Source: Straminergon stramineum
Taxonomy: Eukaryota; Streptophyta; Bryopsida; Hypnales; Calliergonaceae
NCBI GenBank assembly: GCA_963920665.1
Contig: OY987267.1
Span: 23,064,001-23,128,000, forward strand
Reading direction: 5' to 3'
DNA: 64,000 nt
Within the stretch, counting starts at the first letter, position 1. Each line of letters opens with the position of its first letter. The position numbers were made by a program, and so were the translations under genes. The notes below the pieces were generated by a model, which was not told the DNA's origin, searched no databases, and saw only the letters and a list, made by a program, of their open reading frames with translations. Below are positions 18,634-31,029 of this stretch, piece by piece.

Positions 18634-21450
18634 AATTTAAAATGCTCAAGATGTAGTCTTGTCAAAAGTTGTTTCCTAATTGGGCCACAACTGCCTTAGA
18701 GCTTAAAATAATATAACATATCCACAATCATTTGCAACATGTGCTCAACCTTCTAAAAACAAATGATGTTGGACTATGCACAAAAACAAAATTGAAAAAG
18801 ATAGTGCATATGCTAAAGGATATAAGAAAGCAACCCAAATTCAACCGAAAATTAAATACCACCATCCATCAAAAGCAAATTGTTTGAAATTGTAAAAAAA
18901 ATAGAGCCATAGATTTCAAACATTACTTGAAAGAAATCTCACATTTAGACATTAAACAAGATTGATGGAACAATAATCTTAAAAAATTTCCCATCCAAAT
19001 TCTAACCTAGTAGCACACAATGGTTTTTCAATGCACCATATTGATGTCAAAGATAGCATGCCAAAATTTGATTTGTTCATGTGATTCTTTACTTCAATGT
19101 TTTGTTACATACACTATTAAAAAAGGCTTACTAATTCTCAACAATAATATTAATGAGACATCCATCCATTACATCCATCTCATTATTGCTCATCAAATTG
19201 AATTTCCCCCACTATTCAAATTGAATAAAAACAAAATATCTTAGAAAATACCTATCTACACCAACATTGAATGACATACATGATTGAATTGAGAGGAAAT
19301 GCAATCATAGAAAAGGATTCATGAGAACACACTACAATGGAAACAATCCTAGCCAAATCACTTGGGCAACAATCTAAGATTTTCACAAGGTAATAATACT
19401 AGAAATAGAAAGGTAAATTTTGACCTAGAACCTCCTACAAGCAACAATTCCCTCATTGTAAAAAAAACTACAATCCTTAGGGAACCTTCATGACCAAGCA
19501 TTATTTGACACTACACATATAACCAATACTATATTCTAAAACTTACAAAGCACCTATCTAATTTTGAGCATGCCTCAAATTGTTAACAATAGTAGAATGG
19601 AAAGTGGATTCTAAGTACATGCAAGAATGACTAAACTTATGAATCATGAATCTCTAATGAAAAGAACAAATTTCAAGAAGTAGTCCCCAAGCTTATAAAC
19701 TTGTATTATATCTCTTAGTCTAAAGAACACTAAAATACACTATTGAAACTTAACTCACGAGTAGTTGGATTAATTTCTCAATCTAGATTGAAAACTGAAA
19801 TCAAACTCAAGAAATCCAATAACCTGACATACTTCAAAAATCAACATTAGACTTTAAATAGCTTGGATAAAATGGTCATTGAGCATTATTTCACATTTGA
19901 TAGAGCACAACTTCAATAGAGAAACTTGGCATTACAAAATATAGTATTCTCAAGCAATATCCAATCCATACACATTACAAGACTTCAAAGGACACTTATA
20001 AGATGAGCAAGTGACAAATCCAACAATCTTATATCTTTGGCTTCCATGATTGAAGAAAAAACAATCATAATCACACACCTTGCTTTAATCCCTCAAGTAG
20101 TTAGGTCTATACATCCCCAAAAGGTGTGAACCTTGGTCAACCTTCATTGTAACTTTCTAACTAATCATTTTGGGGTATTTGACATAGACTAAGAATATGA
20201 ATCTTGATGATTTTTGTTTCTACACCATCTTGAAATTTCGAAAAAATCCAAGCCCTAAGAAAATTATTGCAATTTCAAGTTCGATATGATAGAATACAAA
20301 ATACATTAAATTGTGGGAATTTCATTTGTACTTTCTACTTTTGAAATCATGTTACATTTTTATTATAATATTATGTTTCTCGTTCTAAACTTCACTTACT
20401 ATATGATTTTAAATTATTCTAACATGAATTGTAGTTGATAAAAAATTTACTTTCATTTTTTACTTGAGAAAATTACAATAATTTGCTTTTTTTCCCATAA
20501 AAAATTCTGAAAACTCAATAACAATAGAAAAAACATCAATTATATAAAAAGATAAATGTAGCTTGATGATGGCATTTGATTTGAAGGTCATTAGCAAGGG
20601 TATTTGGGGGGGTGAAATATAAAATAATTCATTGTGAAATCTTCACTCCAATCTCCATGATTGCTATTTGTACCTCTTCAAAATATTCAAATGAATTGTA
20701 TTTTTTTTCTATATTTATGAATTTACTCACTTTTTCCTACCAAAATGATAACAATGTCAATTTTATATTAAAAAAAATTGAATTCTTTTTATAATAATAG
20801 ACAATCTATAATACCACATATTTAAAATATAAGATTGATATTTGAACACAACTTTAAAAGGCTAAATATAGATCAAAAACAATGTTTGAATGTTTTGCAA
20901 TAGATAAGGTTCCTTGGAGTTAAAGAAATTCTATACAAATGTGATAACATGGATGAAGGTCACAAGACCTATTAGCTAAACTTTTCCTTATCCCACTACT
21001 TCAAAGGTCGGATGACCAAACATAATTGATGAAATTATTAGCAAACTCAAGAGAAATGTAAACCAAGCAAATTTATAATCATGACACTCTAATAATATTT
21101 TACAAATTTTCAAAGTTGAAAACATAGGGGATTCTATATTTCACACTAGACTCACTCACTCACCTTGAATGGATACCCTTGAAGCAAAAAATGTCTCAAC
21201 TTCCATTGATTGTTGTTGAAAAGTTGTGGTTTGGGATTATGAAACTATTCAAGGTCCTTTTTCTAGTGTTAGAGAATGGAAGGTGTTGCAATTATCCTAC
21301 AATACTAATAAAATTGATACTAATAAAGTTATGAAATCATATCAAATACTAACAATGTTTCATATGCGCAAGTGATTAATTACATAATTTAATAGTAAAT
21401 TATTGTTATCATATTATATTTCATGAACCAATACATGCAATTATTGAATC
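18634..21450. other. AT-rich non-coding stretch
   Basis: About 2.8 kb with no supported coding frame and no clear terminal repeats. Simple A/T runs only. Confidence 0.5.
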
Positions 21451-21479
21451 TTAGAGAATACAATGTCCAAGTTCTTTAG

Positions 21480-23600
21480 CTAATATCATAGCGTCCCCCA
21501 CCCATGTTAAGATTCCTATCCATTTAGGAAGCCAAGGATGTGATTATAAAGAATTCTAACTATACTCACTTGGTTGCATTTGAATATCACATGACAAGGT
21601 CATATCACTTATATTTAATCACAAACCACATACCCTTGTATCCCCCATGCAAAGTCTACTAAACAACTTTGAAAGAGAACCCGAGCTATAAAGCAAAACA
21701 ACCCCTATAGATAGTTTGCAAAAGATAGAAATATATCAAATGCAATAAAAACTTACTTCAATCAACTTCAGGTTGAATCCACAAAATGCTAACAATGCTC
21801 TAGTTGAAACCTCCACTTGAGGTGATTCACACAATGTACTACTTGATTTCCTCAACACCTTGACAACTCTGCACATAAGAATGTCATCCTAAACAAATAG
21901 TAAAGATTGGAAAAACACTTCAACCACACAAGCTTGGTCTATACACTAGGGATGTGATAAACAAGATGCTCTATAGCCCTTTGTTCTTTCAATTGAAGAG
22001 AAAGTAATCCCCACCCTAAGCCCTTGTCTGTAGATGTTTACAAAATACAATTAAACCACTTGGACATGGCAAGGCTATCTTTAATCACAAACTGCCTAAG
22101 AAGATGTCCACCAAAAAATCCTAGCTAATTAAGATGACCTAAATGCAAGTTGCAAATGATGGAAGAACAGAACAAGGCTTATGAATTGGCTTGAATCAAT
22201 TTCAAGCAAATTCATTTCTACAACAATCAAGACAAACATTTTACTCTTCACAATATAAAAAAAGATGCATATGGTGTAACCTGTACCTCTAGGTGAGAAT
22301 TTGCATTAAGCAAGGCTTTATTCCCTTGCTAACTTCATGGATCTACAAGACCAAACATCACCACACATGGGAAACTACAACAATTGAGCGTGATCACTTG
22401 TACAATTCAAAACATAAATCCCAAACCATAAAGACCTAGACAACATAATCTAGAATAGTAGTTGAGGAAACATACACATGTAATGCAAAAACAACTCACA
22501 ATAAAAGCAAATCATGTGCCCCAAAATGCTGACAACGCTAAAAATGTTGCAACCCGTACATGAACTTGAAAACTCACCATATGCACCACATTATTCCCTC
22601 AGTGCTTTCATAGATCATCACATTAGAACAACGTGACAAACAAATAATAAAGACCAACCACAATTCTCCTCTAAAAGCATCTAATATCATAGCACCATCC
22701 ATAGTTTTTGAAGCAAATGCTCTAGATGGAGAGACAAGATTGCAAATCAAAACATGAACCCTTCCTAAGAGAGTCCAGTGGGTAGGAACAATGTCAAAGT
22801 ATGCAGCAAAAGCGACTCATATCATATTCTAAACTTTTCATACGTTTAGAAAGAAAGCTCCGGGGAGAAGGCTTGAACCGACAAACTAAACCGATGGTGT
22901 GTTTCATAAACCATACCAGTCGGTGTCATCCACGGAGAAACCTTCATAATTGAATTACCACTTCCTTGTCCATATGCGTATTCTGCCCTGACAAAGCTGG
23001 TCTAGACCCTAAGCAAATGATTTACATGACGCTCTGTCACCCTAGAGCAATAATTATAGAGACCAAGAATCCAAGCCGTAGTTGTGGTGCATTAGATCTA
23101 AGTTACTTGCCCATGGCAAGGCAATCATACATCGCAAATTGACTAAGTCCTACCCTGTAGAATCTGCCTAACTAATTTCGACAATGGAGGTCAACAAGTT
23201 GCATAACAACCAATGAGAACTTGCTTGCTCCAATGTCAGACAGACTCAATTCTCAGCAAGAATCAATTGATCAAGACAGGCATCTCAATCCAAACCATAT
23301 CGACAAAGATGCAAATGCAGCCACTCGTACCTTGAAACGAGAATTTGCACGGAGTTGGCAGGCGGTTTTCCCTCAATGTCTTCACGGCTCTACAAGGGAG
23401 AATATCACCACAAATTAGAATCCAAGATCGAGCATGCCACTGCCACACACCAAAACCGAAACTCTAACTCAAAAGACCACGAAGACCTCATGGCCAGAAC
23501 ATGATGCGTAGCACTAAACGATGAAACCTGTGACAAATACTGCACCAACAACTCATACTACAAGCTACTCTCGTGCATGCACCTCGGAGAGAGCTTCTAT
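21480..23600. repeat. Diverged tandem duplication, unit about 1.05 kb
   Basis: Blocks near 22065-22445 and 23110-23500 follow the same order: catggcaaggc, 'cacaaa.tg.ctaag', 'tgagaatttgca', 'tctacaag' with 'atcaccaca', and accataaagacc-like sequence. An earlier related block lies at 21.5-21.9 kb (ccacaaaatgctaacaatg) and near 22.5 kb. The right copy keeps many more CpG sites than the left. No coding potential is recognised. Confidence 0.5.
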
Positions 23601-23828
23601 TTGTTGGTAAGCACAAGAGAGCAGAGACTTCACCTCAATCGACAAGCATCCACACGTCCTACCAGTTGAAATTTTCAAGGGAGCCTAAATTCAACCTTTG
23701 CAAGCAGGGGCAGTGCCCACTGCGTTCTTCAAGAATGCAACGGCCAGGCTCCAATTTGTCAGTAAGCCCAAGAGAACGGAGTCTTCACCGCGATCGGCAA
23801 GCATCCGCACGATCCACCAGTCGAACTT
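23590..23828. repeat. ~165-bp tandem repeat split by the Copia insertion
   Basis: The unit contains gtaagcacaagagagcag, gcatccacacg, gcagtgcccactgcgttctt and aagaatgcaacggccagg. A second unit begins near 23754 and is interrupted at 23828 by the Copia element. It resumes after 29449 with tgcaggggagccgg and cgcccactgcgttcctcaag. This confirms a clean insertion. Confidence 0.75.
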
Positions 23829-24061
23829 TGTTGCAAATACTGATCCAATTTGCTACACAATGCTGATCTACAACAAGAATTGTATTGCACCAGATGAATC
23901 ATACAGAACCCCAAGAGGGTTTTAAATATACAGTAAGAAGTAATGAAGAACTGACAACTACCTAATTAATGATGAACAAGTAACTAATAACAGAAACATA
24001 AAGTACTACGTTACAGAGAGTAGTGGGGACGTGGAACAGGAACAGGCGTTATGTGTCAACA
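23829..24061 (-). repeat. Copia 3' LTR (233 bp)
   Basis: Left copy of the terminal repeat, TG...CA ends, next to target duplication AACTT. Directly inside it (minus-strand sense) is the purine-rich gagtgagggtgtg, a plausible polypurine tract. Confidence 0.95.
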
Positions 24062-24303
24062 CACACCCTCACTCATTGATTTTCGGAATCTATGAGTGCA
24101 ATTGTGAAAGCACGATTTGAGAATGTGAGAGCGAGGCAGGATGTCACGGTGTTCATGGTTGCCGTCGGAGGTGCTCGCAATAATTCGGGAAGTGACAAAG
24201 AACCTGTCCGTGGTGAGTCGATGATGGTCACTTTGATGCTGGCAAAGTTAGGGTTTTAAATTTCGGGAACAAGTAATGAAGTTGGGAGACTAAGCGAGGA
24301 GCT

Positions 24304-24750
24304 ATGGGTGTGTGGACACAGGTGGGACTGGTGCTATTGTCGTTTTGGATGGTGGCACTCACAGTTCACAAGGTGAGTACGTGGATTCTAGGTATGGGTT
24401 TTTTTCTGTTCGCGTGGTTCTTGCAGGTGCGGCAGATGGACTTGGAGAAGGAGTTGGAGCCGGAAGGTGTGGTAGCTAGTGTTGAGGACAATAGTAGAGG
24501 GGGTGGTAGAGATAGAAATCGTAGACTACGAACTAGTGAGAGTGTCGGACACAATTGGGGAGAATATTTTGCAAACCCTAAGGCCTGGTGGGATAATCGG
24601 AGCACCAAGAGAAGTGTCAGAGTGCCTGATTTCAGACACAAGAGCTGTAATAAGGCTTTGTGGATATATGGATGGTTTACTCCAGAGTAGGTTAAACTGA
24701 AATTTTCAAGGGAGATGGCTTCTAAGGTGCAGGGTAGCAGATGAACACCT
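24304..24750 (+). pseudogene. Captured OSB (organellar ssDNA-binding) gene fragment with PDF motif
   Basis: Antisense to the Copia polyprotein, this frame encodes WGEYFANPKAWWDNRSTK, then VPDFRHKS and ALWIYGWFTPE. This matches the plant-specific PDF motif of OSB proteins (W..f.nP..WWDNR..K....PDFkHK....LW). OSB proteins bind single-stranded DNA in mitochondria or plastids and control organellar recombination. A textbook donor (aag|gtgagtacg, 24373) and acceptor (ttcttgcag, ends 24426) mark a 54-bp intron relic, short for a plant intron. This means capture from genomic DNA or unspliced transcript. A TAG at 24688-24690 stands where a Trp codon would be expected, with motif-like sequence following (VKLKFSREMASKVQ). 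The OB fold was not recognised. The fragment is probably non-functional, though it could yield small RNA against the host gene. Confidence 0.75.
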
Positions 24751-24833
24751 ATCTTCTCTCTATTGCGGGCAAAACTAGTATAACTGACTGGTTTGGTTAG
24801 ACAGTCTGCTTCTTGTTGGGCAATGGGAACATA

Positions 24834-26276
24834 TCAAATGTTAATTTCGTGGGCCTTGGCTTTTTCTCTAATAAAGTGATCTTGGATGCTAATGTGTTTC
24901 GTGTGGGAATGGAGGATTGGATTACTCACAAGTTTGATTAACGATTGGTTGTCGCTGAAAATTGTAGTAGCGTTGTCTGGTCCTTCTTGCTGATCGTGCA
25001 GCAGCTGGCATAGATAGGTGATGTCCTTGGCAACTTCACTTAACACCCTATACTCTGCTCCGGTTGTTGATAGTGAGACAATAGTTTGAAGTTTGCTGGT
25101 CCAAGAAATGCAAGAGTTTCCAAGTTTATGAAAAATGCCTGAGGTGGAGCGTCGTGTGTCTAAGTCCCTTCCCCAGTCGGCATCAGTGTATGTGTTCAAT
25201 GGTCCAGGGTTCACAGAAGTAAAATGAAGCCCGTAGTCTAGAGTCCCTCGCAAATATTGTAGAATTTGTTTTGTTGCTTGGAGATGAGCTTGTTGAGGGT
25301 TTTCAAGGTATCGACTCACACAACTAACCGCATGGCATATGTCAGGTCTTGTGTTTGTAACGTACAGTAAGCTTCCTACCATGGATCGGTAGTAGTGAGG
25401 ATCCACTGAAGGCGTCCCTATTTCTTTGCAGAGTTGTGACTTGGGGTCCATAGGAAGCTTTGTGGAGTTGCAGGTTTCTAAACCAAATTGTTGTAGGAGT
25501 CGTTGAATGTAGGTACTTTGGTGGATGAAAATCCCAGTGTCATGATATTCAAATTCCGCCCCTAGGTAGTTTTTGGCAAGCCCCAGGTCAGTCATTTCGA
25601 ATTGCTCATGAAGTGCAGTTTTGATGCAGGAAATAGTATCAGTGTCATCACCAGTATTGAGCAAGTCATCCACATACACAAGTATGATGATAGCTTTTCC
25701 ATTGGTAAAACAATAGTAAAGGTTGGAGTCAGCATTGCTACGGGTGAGGCCTTAGAGAATCAACCAACTGTCGATGGTCGAATACCAAGCTCGAGGAGAC
25801 TGTTTCAAGCCGTACAAAGCTCGCTTGATTCTGCATACTTTGGTGGGGTCGCCGGCACCTGGGAAGCCTTCCAGGATCTCCATGATGACATATTCATCAA
25901 AAATGCCATTTAGAAAGGCGGTGATGACATCGACGTGGTGAAGTGGCCAATTGTATTTGGCAGCTAGTGTGAGGATTAGTCTAATGGTGGACCAACGCAC
26001 AACTGGTGCAAAAATCTCGTCGTAGTCTATACCAAGTTTTTGTTGAAACCCTTTGGCAACTATGCATGCCTTGAATCGAGTTGGTTTCCCTGATGATCCT
26101 TGTTTGAGTTTGAAGATCCATTTGGCTGTGATGGGTTGCATGTCGGGTTCCCTATCTATTAGATCCCATGTCTGATTTTTGATGATGGAGTTGATTTCAT
26201 TGGTGATGGCAGTTTTCCAGTTATCATCGTTGGAGGCTTCTTTGAAACTTATTGGTTCTTCTAGCAGCTCGCTCAT
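24834..26276 (-). pseudogene. Copia reverse transcriptase and RNase H region
   Basis: Two frames, 26276-25752 and 25679-24834. The first carries the Copia RT start (WDLIDREP, KWIFKLKQ, VAKGFQQKLGIDYDEIFAPV, VDVITAFLNG). The second carries the YVDD active site and the RNase H part (TYTDADWGRD, STTGAEYRVLSEV, DNQSLIKL, KHISIQDHFIRE). The join is broken by a frameshift or stop near 25.7 kb. It copies element RNA into DNA in intact relatives. Confidence 0.93.
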
Positions 26277-26738
26277 GAAAATCCAGTAGTCACTGAACTT
26301 CGTGAGTGGTGCTCGATTTTGCCTGGGGTATCGTCTGTTGGTTTGGGGGTCGAGTTGATCCGGGTGTGGTTCCCGAAGTTCAACGGTAGATACAGGGTGA
26401 AGGGGGGGTGAAGGTTCTAGGAAACTAGGGTTGGCTAGAGGTGTGGGTGATTGGGGAGGACCAGTGATACCACTAGTGGCCCCGTCAGGAGTACTAGTTC
26501 CATTAGTGATAGTGGGTGACGATGATTGGTTCGAGAGGATTGGTGAGCGGGAGTCTAGATCAAATATGGGTTGGAAGAAGTCTATGTCTGAGGTTACTTC
26601 GTCGCTGTGATTTGTCTCGTCTATCTCTGTGTGTTTTATATGAAAGGGATTTTCAAAAACAACTGACTCATCGTCTAAATGTTGGAAACCTATTCTTTCT
26701 TCATCGAAGACTATGTCTCGACTAAGGGTAAACTTCTG

Positions 26739-27490
26739 CTACCCGGGGTTATAGAGTCTGTACGCTTTGCTAGATTCATGATAGCCCATAAAAACACGCT
26801 GCTGTGTTTTACTATCCATTTTCTTCCTGTGTTCTTTTGGAACGTGACAAAAAGAAATGCATCCAAAAACCTTGAGATGAGTTACGTTTGGTTTCTTACC
26901 AGTGTATTTCTCTTCAGGAGTGATTCCTTGGTTTGCACGCATGGGATTCCTGTTGACCAAGTAGTTGGCGGTTTGAACCGCTTCACTCCAAAGATAAATT
27001 GGTAGCTTGCTTTCAGCTACCAAAGTTCGATCTTTCTCCATGATCGTACGATTCCATCGCTTTGCAACCCCATTTTGTTGTGGGGTGTGTGCTTGCGTTA
27101 GCTCCCGTTTAATTCCGTGGGACATACAATAATTTTGGAATCCTGTTGAAAGATATTCGCCCCCTCTGTCCGTTCTCAGTGTGGTGATGTAATTTCCTGT
27201 TTCTGTCTCGACCTTGGCTTTGAACAGAAGAAAATGGTCAAATGTCTGGGCCTTACTTTGAAGGAAATAAGTCCAACTCTTTCTAGAGTAATCATCTGTG
27301 AACACAAGATGTATTGAGATCTAGCTAACGTAGCAGTTTGCATGGGGCCTATAAGATCTAAGTGAATCTTTTCTCCTGGTTTCGAAGCTCTATTTTCAGA
27401 CTTCTTGGGAAAGCTGGCACGATGTTGCTTCCCTGTCATGCAATGCTCACATATTTTGGAAAAAGGTTTGATAGGTGGGAGGCCGATCAC
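26739..27490 (-). pseudogene. Copia integrase region, frameshifted
   Basis: Frame 27490-27176 has the zinc-binding end (CEHCMTGKQHRASFP) and LDLIGPM. Frame 27305-26739 continues with FTDDYSRKSW, LRTDRGGEYLS and HTPQQNGVAKRWNRT, the integrase catalytic core. Further upstream (27.6-27.9 kb) a pre-integrase segment (VKYVPSIKKNLISIGSL) is interrupted by in-frame TAG codons. It is inactive as it stands. Confidence 0.92.
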
Positions 27491-27889
27491 TCTCTACTTG
27501 CTCTGCAAGTGTACTAGTCCTTGATAATGTAGGTGACCAAGTCTCTTGTGCCACAGTGTTGTTGCATCGTCATTACTAGCTACGTTTGCTTCAAGTCTTT
27601 GTCCAAAACAATACAAGCCATTGTATGGATTTCGATGACCAAGAGTAGTGATGTGTTTGCTTCTATCTAGGATCCAACGCTACGAGTCAGAGAACACTAC
27701 AAAGTTTCTGCTGTCAGCTAGTGATCCAATGGAAATCAAGTTCTTCTTTATGCTCGGTACATACTTAACCTCTTTCAACTTTATTTCACCGGCGGTTGTC
27801 TTTACAATAGAGGTACCTGAGCTTTTCACAGCATGAGACTCCCCGCCGCCAGTTTTGACCTCTTGGATTCTAACGTTAGATGAGCTGGA

Positions 27890-28948
27890 CTAACCTTTGT
27901 CAAAGACATTTTTGTCTGATGCTATGTGACCAAACGCTCCGCTATCCATATACCATGAGTTGTAGCCATTATAGTCGTCCCAATACTCGGACAGAGCAGC
28001 ATCGAAGAATTCTGCGGAGTTCGCAAAGATAGGTTTCTGACGTGTAGGATGGAATGTTTCGGATTTTGGTGACCTACAATGTCTTGCAAGATGCCCAGGC
28101 TTGCCGCAGTTGTAGCAGATTGGTGGCGGTCGATTTGAAAATTGAGGTCCTCGTCTACCTCTATAGAAACTATGGCCCCTTCCTCGAAACGGACCGTAGT
28201 GCATCGATAACTTTCGGTCGAAAACAGCGGCTAGTGCTTCCTCGTCTCCCAGTTGGAGCGCTCGATGCTCGCGGCAATGTGATTCTGTGAGGAGGCTTGA
28301 TGCCACCTGATCAAAAGTCATTTGAACATTCAAGTATGATAGTGTTTGAATGGTGCTTTCATAGCTCCTAGGCAATCCGTTAAGTACAATCTGGATGAGA
28401 GTTTTGTCTAGGACTGTCTCTCCAATACTAACCAATCTATTTCTAAGTTCTCTCGCCTTCTTCAGGTAATCCTCTACAGAGCCTCCCTCACAAAATTTTA
28501 GCGCCTGTAATTGTCCAATCAAGGTCAAAATTTGTAATTGATCTCCTGATTGATATGATGCCTTAAGTGCTACCCACGCTAGTGCAGGGTCAGTGTGTAC
28601 AGCGATTGTATCAACTAAATCATCACTCACGGAGAGGATCAGTGCTGACATGACGTTTGCTTTCATCAATTCTAACTGTGCTGTAGTAACGTTTTTGCCT
28701 CCTACAATTGCAGGGAACATTTGAGGATTAAAACTTTCCTCAGTTATAGACCACCAATTTTCTCTTCTAAGTATGGCCCTCATTTTAAGACTCCACACAT
28801 AGTAATTGCTAAGTCCAGTGAGCTTGTTAGACTCACCGACCGACACATTCTTATTGTCGCTCATGATGCTAGGAACTTTGATCCAATTGACTACTTCTCT
28901 CTTGACAGGTCTGGAATTTCTTCTTGTTCTCTCTCTCATCAGTGGCAC
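27890..28948 (-). pseudogene. Copia gag and protease region
   Basis: A 352-codon frame with a UBN2-type gag (NYYVWSLKMRAILRRENWW, LNGLPRSYESTIQTLSYL), an Arg/Gly-rich patch, a CCHC knuckle (CYNCGKPGHLARHC) and the start of the aspartic protease (WYMDSGAFGHIA). A TAG directly after VFDKG cuts the protease. Gag packages element RNA in the cytoplasm. Confidence 0.92.
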
Positions 28949-29198
28949 GAGCTTATACTGATGTACTCAAATCTATGTTTCTGTTTCCAGACCTTCTCTA
29001 AGTCCTGGTTTCTATTGTTTTTGATCTCTCAGATGATTTGTCTACTTGCGGACTTTCTAACTTCGATCCTGCAATCTCAAACCTACAGTCTCTCGGACTT
29101 GTGCTCTCTCGGTGCTCTGATCTGATCTCTCAGTCTCTCGGAACTTTGATCTAGCATTCTTGAATTACCGATAACTATTGCTCTAATTGATGATCACT

Positions 29199-29210
29199 GC
29201 TCTGATACCA
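29199..29210 (-). other. Copia primer-binding site
   Basis: tggtatcagagc on the minus strand, directly inside the 5' LTR. It is complementary to the 3' end of initiator tRNA-Met, as in most plant Copia elements. Confidence 0.95.
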
Positions 29211-29444
29211 TGTTGCAAATACTAATCCAGTTTGCTACACAATGCTGATCTATAGCAAGAATTGTATTGCACCAGATGAATCATACAGAACCCCAAGAGG
29301 GTTTTAAATATACAGTAAGAAGTAATGAATGAACTGACAACTAACTAATTAATGATGAACAAGTAACTAATAACGGAAACATAACGTACTACGTTATAGA
29401 GAGTAGTGGGGACATGGAACAAGAACAGGCGTTATGTGTCAACA
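29211..29444 (-). repeat. Copia 5' LTR (234 bp)
   Basis: Right copy of the terminal repeat with the same TG...CA ends, followed by the second AACTT. It carries tttaaatata, a possible TATA region. Confidence 0.95.
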
Positions 29445-29449
29445 AACTT

Positions 29450-31029
29450 TGCAGGGGAGCCGGAATCCGGCCTTGGCCAGCGGGGTAGCGCCCACTGCGT
29501 TCCTCAAGAATGCACCAGCTAAGTGCATTCGAGTAGCGACGTCGGAGAACATACAAGGAAAGGGTTCCTTTGGCTCTCTCGGGAAGCTCGGCGTCAAAAG
29601 GACGGCACCACCACCGCTCCTCTATTGTAGAGCGTCCATAGAAAGTCTTCCGTGTTCTCGCCCTCGGTCCAGCAAACCTGGGAGTGGAATCTTTAGGCCT
29701 CTACAGTACATGTGGGGTCACAGCCACTCAATTGTGGTCGCGAGACATCATGTACGATTGTACGCCCCCATCGAGCAATTCACACGGCCTGGGCCCCGCC
29801 AGCTTCATCGTTGTCTGCCCTTCATGGCGCTCCGCTCATACCTGGGCTCGCGGAACTTCCCAAATTTCTGTAATGTTCACCCTAGCATCCCCCATCTTCC
29901 CGCCTTGCCCCATCTAGAGCTTGCATGCTCTTCTTGTCTTTCCGGGTCGATCCTCATAGTAGAGTATCATTTTGAAGCTTGAAGAGTGTTTGAGGGTAGA
30001 TTTCACATTCCTAGTTATCACAGGAAACATCTCATTTGGGGCACTTGGAACCTTGCCAATTGAGTTGAAATTGCCTGAGCGCTACAACAGCTTTGAAGTG
30101 GCATTGGTTGTCACTAAGTCTTGTTATTCTTTTACATGGCGATCAAGTAGGTTCTCAGAAGCATGTATGATGCATTCCCTTGTGATAAGTTGTGTGATCA
30201 CTACTGTTAATTAAAACATTCATTCTTGCTACTAGAAACGAGACTATCAAATTGACTTTGCTCATGACACACAACTTTGAAAGCTATTCATTTAGGAGGT
30301 TTCGTGCAGATGGAGATGGTCATGTGTAGTATACGAAAAATAAATGTATTTCTACTCCAGAAAATTAAATAGTGGCAACCCTGTTAATGTTATGTACCTT
30401 ACAAATGCTATGAAAGTGTTACCAAAAGGGCGATCGATCACCTTCGGGTTCAAATCTTAGTCTTTCAAATCATTCCACCAAGTGTTATTGTATTTCATGG
30501 CAGTGACTGCCACTTTTGGGTGCATTGTGACAAAACTGCCAGAAGCAATGAAAACGATATATGAATTACAAAAGGGGTACACGTGTCATTTTTCAATTTG
30601 TTGTAAAACTTTTATAAAAATTCTGTTATGGGTACTTCTTCCACACATCCTTCGCATGAATTAGGTCATCGTATAGCTACTTGAAAAATGCCAGGTATTC
30701 TTTTGTCACCATATTAAAGCAGATTTTAAGGGACAAGTTGTGTCCAACTCACAATGAGGAATTTGTACTTAACCATAGTCACACAACAGCAGAAGCAAAA
30801 AGAAACGACCATACATTCCATTCTATTGCCAAGGCTCAAAGCTCACAACACTGATCCGTGAATCGCCCGCATGTCTTGCCAGTACGAGTGGGGGAGTAGT
30901 GGAATGCAAGGTTAGCAATTTGCGTCGAAAATCATACCGACCACATAAATCTTTGTAGAAGAATTTCCTGTCGGAATACACAATCCGCTTGAGTCTTTGT
31001 TTCTCCGAGTAAGAAAATTGTTGTGTGAG
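29450..31029. other. Non-coding stretch with a moderately GC-rich start
   Basis: 29450-29560 is the resumed ~165-bp repeat. 29560-29950 is GC-richer, with open frames that overlap in different phases and no recognised protein. It could be a gene relic. The rest is AT-rich. Near 30510 lies gactgccacttttgggtgc, one of three dispersed copies (also near 32927 and 35015). Confidence 0.4.

Larger units (their letters stand above)
23829..29444 (-). mobile_element. Complete but decayed Ty1/Copia LTR retrotransposon
   Basis: It is flanked by AACTT at 23824-23828 and 29445-29449. The LTRs are 233 and 234 bp, both starting tgttgcaaatac and ending gtgtcaaca. The primer-binding site (TGGTATCAGAGC on the minus strand, 29199-29210) is complementary to initiator tRNA-Met and adjoins the right (5') LTR. 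Domain order is gag, protease, integrase, reverse transcriptase, RNase H, the Copia order. In-frame stops and frameshifts break the polyprotein at several places, so it is not autonomous. By hand count the LTRs differ at about 10 substitutions and one indel (about 4%). An antisense OSB gene fragment lies between RNase H and the 3' LTR. Confidence 0.97.

Noticed and set aside
24304..24480. First part of the antisense Copia frame as a membrane protein (WTQVGLVLLSFWMVALT)
   Set aside because: Part of it is the intron relic read through; the hydrophobic look comes from the pyrimidine tract.
24695..24720. gaaattttcaagggag shared with 23668, as a possible second repeat edge
   Set aside because: Only about 17 bp match and neither flank continues; it may be chance.
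29434..29982. 182-codon plus-strand frame right of the Copia element
   Set aside because: Starts inside the LTR, competing frames overlap, and I recognise no protein; could be a relic but unsupported.
30430..30470. tRNA-like T-arm (cttcgggttcaaatc)
   Set aside because: No acceptor stem, D arm or anticodon arm can be paired around it.
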